A stretch of 6,451 nt of DNA from the NCBI GenBank assembly GCA_905186105.1, contig LR994475.1, forward strand, positions 2,451,627-2,458,077, given 5' to 3'. Shown piece by piece: positions 5,386 to 6,451 of this stretch (position 1 is its first letter; the number at the start of each line of letters is the position of its first letter). This DNA is from an uncultured Sutterella sp. GTDB lineage: Bacteria; Pseudomonadota; Gammaproteobacteria; Burkholderiales; Burkholderiaceae_F. The notes beneath the pieces are model-generated. The model ran no database searches. It was given only the letters and a program-made list of their open reading frames with translations, and had not been told where the DNA came from. Position numbers and translations under genes: made by a program.

Positions 5386-6451
5386 ATGTTTGGAAAAATT
5401 CTGATCGCCAACCGCGGCGAAATCGCTTTGCGCATTCAGCGCGCCTGCCGCGAAATGGGCATCAAAACCGTAGCTGTGCACTCGACAGCTGATGCGGACG
5501 CAAAATACGTTCGCCTCGCTGACGAAAGCGTGTGCATTAGTACCGCTCAATCTAATCTCTCGTACCTCAACATCCCAGCCATTATTTCTGCGGCTGAAGT
5601 GACGGACGCTGAAGCTATTCATCCTGGCTACGGCTTCCTCTCTGAAAACGCAGATTTTGCTGAACGTGTTGAACGGTCGGGCTTTACCTTTATCGGTCCT
5701 CGCGCTGAAAGCATTCGTTTGATGGGCGACAAAGTGAGCGCTAAGCAAGCGATGCGTGACGCGGGCGTACCTTGCGTCCCGGGTTCTGATGGGGCGTTGC
5801 CTGACGACCCGCAAGAAGTTTTACGTATTGCTCGCCAGATTGGCTACCCGGTCATTATTAAAGCCGCGGGCGGTGGCGGTGGTCGTGGTATGCGCGTGGT
5901 GCGTACTGAAGCCGCCCTTCTCACTTCGGTCAACATGACGAAGGAAGAAGCACGCGTTGCCTTCGGTAACCCGACGGTTTACATGGAAAAGTTCTTGGAA
6001 AATCCGCGTCACATCGAAATTCAGGTGTTGTCGGACAACTTCCAGAACGCGGTTTATCTTGGTGAGCGCGACTGCTCGATGCAGCGTCGTAACCAGAAGG
6101 TCCTTGAAGAAGCCCCGTACTTTGGCATTCCACGTAAACTCATCGATAAACTCGGTAGCCGTTGCGTGGACGCCTGCCGACGTATTGGTTATCGCGGGGC
6201 AGGTACGTTCGAATTCTTGTACGAAAACGGTGAATTCTATTTTATCGAAATGAACACCCGCGTACAGGTTGAACACCCGGTCACGGAAATGATCACAGGC
6301 GTTGACATTGTCTCTGAACAGATCCGTATTGCCGCTGGCGAACGTCTTTCTGTGCGTCAGCGCGATATCGTCCTTCGCGGTCACGCGATTGAATGCCGTA
6401 TCAATGCTGAAGATCCGTTTACCTTTGTGCCGAGCCCTGGTCGCGTGACGG
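5386..6451 (+). CDS. accC: Biotin carboxylase subunit of acetyl-CoA carboxylase (AccC), 3' end outside window
   Basis: AccC uses ATP and bicarbonate to carboxylate the biotin on AccB. The first 355 residues are in one open frame and can be numbered exactly as E. coli AccC. Present are the start [14 protein letters not shown] (4-17), the [10 protein letters not shown] segment (79-88), the glycine-rich ATP-grasp loop [10 protein letters not shown] (161-170), [12 protein letters not shown] (227-238) and [14 protein letters not shown] (288-301). Ligand and catalytic residues fall at the E. coli positions: K116, K159, H209, E211, K238, E276, E288, R292, E296 and R338. Residues 51-54 are ISTA where E. 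coli has IGPA. The ATG lies 15 nt after the corrected accB stop. No strong Shine-Dalgarno is visible, so translation is probably coupled to accB. About 95 residues should remain beyond the window. Confidence 0.97.
   Translation, partial: MFGKILIANRGEIALRIQRACREMGIKTVAVHSTADADAKYVRLADESVCISTAQSNLSYLNIPAIISAAEVTDAEAIHPGYGFLSENADFAERVERSGFTFIGPRAESIRLMGDKVSAKQAMRDAGVPCVPGSDGALPDDPQEVLRIARQIGYPVIIKAAGGGGGRGMRVVRTEAALLTSVNMTKEEARVAFGNPTVYMEKFLENPRHIEIQVLSDNFQNAVYLGERDCSMQRRNQKVLEEAPYFGIPRKLIDKLGSRCVDACRRIGYRGAGTFEFLYENGEFYFIEMNTRVQVEHPVTEMITGVDIVSEQIRIAAGERLSVRQRDIVLRGHAIECRINAEDPFTFVPSPGRVT

Noticed and set aside
5143..5814. 223-codon minus-strand frame opposite accB and accC
   Set aside because: It is a shadow of accB and accC, whose conserved motifs on the plus strand explain this DNA.
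5821..6384. 187-codon minus-strand frame opposite accC
   Set aside because: It lies fully within accC, where catalytic residues match E. coli numbering.
1..6451. CRISPR array, tRNA, rRNA, insertion sequence or prophage
   Set aside because: No spaced direct repeats, no tRNA-like cloverleaf, no transposase or phage protein and no terminal repeats with target duplications were seen.

Overview
The window looks like a chromosomal housekeeping segment from a betaproteobacterium of the order Burkholderiales, at roughly 50% GC. A gut-type Sutterellaceae relative is my best guess. Two things point there: the three genes mpl, yqiA and an RNase II-family gene in that order on one strand, and, divergent from them, an uncharacterised gene of a type I recall beside accB-accC in Burkholderiales. 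The genus is inference from gene content and remembered protein similarity; no search was run.

Minus strand, read right to left: mpl (3841-2487, murein tripeptide recycling ligase), yqiA (2480-1889, small alpha/beta-hydrolase esterase) and an RNB-domain exoribonuclease (1779 to beyond position 1). mpl and yqiA are 6 nt apart, and the yqiA Shine-Dalgarno sequence overlaps the mpl stop, so they are almost certainly co-transcribed. The ribonuclease follows after a 109-nt gap that contains a hairpin covering its likely ribosome binding site.

Plus strand: an uncharacterised 187-aa protein (3971-4533), then a 375-nt stretch with no recognisable gene. That stretch holds several stem-loops, including a good intrinsic terminator (4699-4729) and a perfect 9-bp inverted repeat (4779-4803). 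It is followed by accB (4909-5370) and accC (5386 to beyond the end), the biotin carboxyl carrier and biotin carboxylase of acetyl-CoA carboxylase, which start fatty-acid synthesis.

The most striking feature is how many well-conserved genes are interrupted. mpl, yqiA, the uncharacterised gene and accB each carry small indels, and in every case the expected family sequence resumes in another frame. Three look like single-base losses in short homopolymers (mpl, yqiA, uncharacterised gene). The other three, one in yqiA and two in accB, all sit on the same plus-strand heptamer GTACCAG and look like a 2-bp gain in a shorter ancestral GG..CAG/CCAG sequence. A further GTACC in accC coincides with a change of the usually conserved Ile-Gly-Pro-Ala to Ile-Ser-Thr-Ala. 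GGCC is almost absent from the window: two copies, both inside AGGCCT. Systematic sequencing or consensus error, perhaps at a modified motif, is the most economical explanation, so none of these genes should be called dead from this sequence alone. I found no mobile element, CRISPR array, tRNA or rRNA, and no clear new defence or biosynthetic system.
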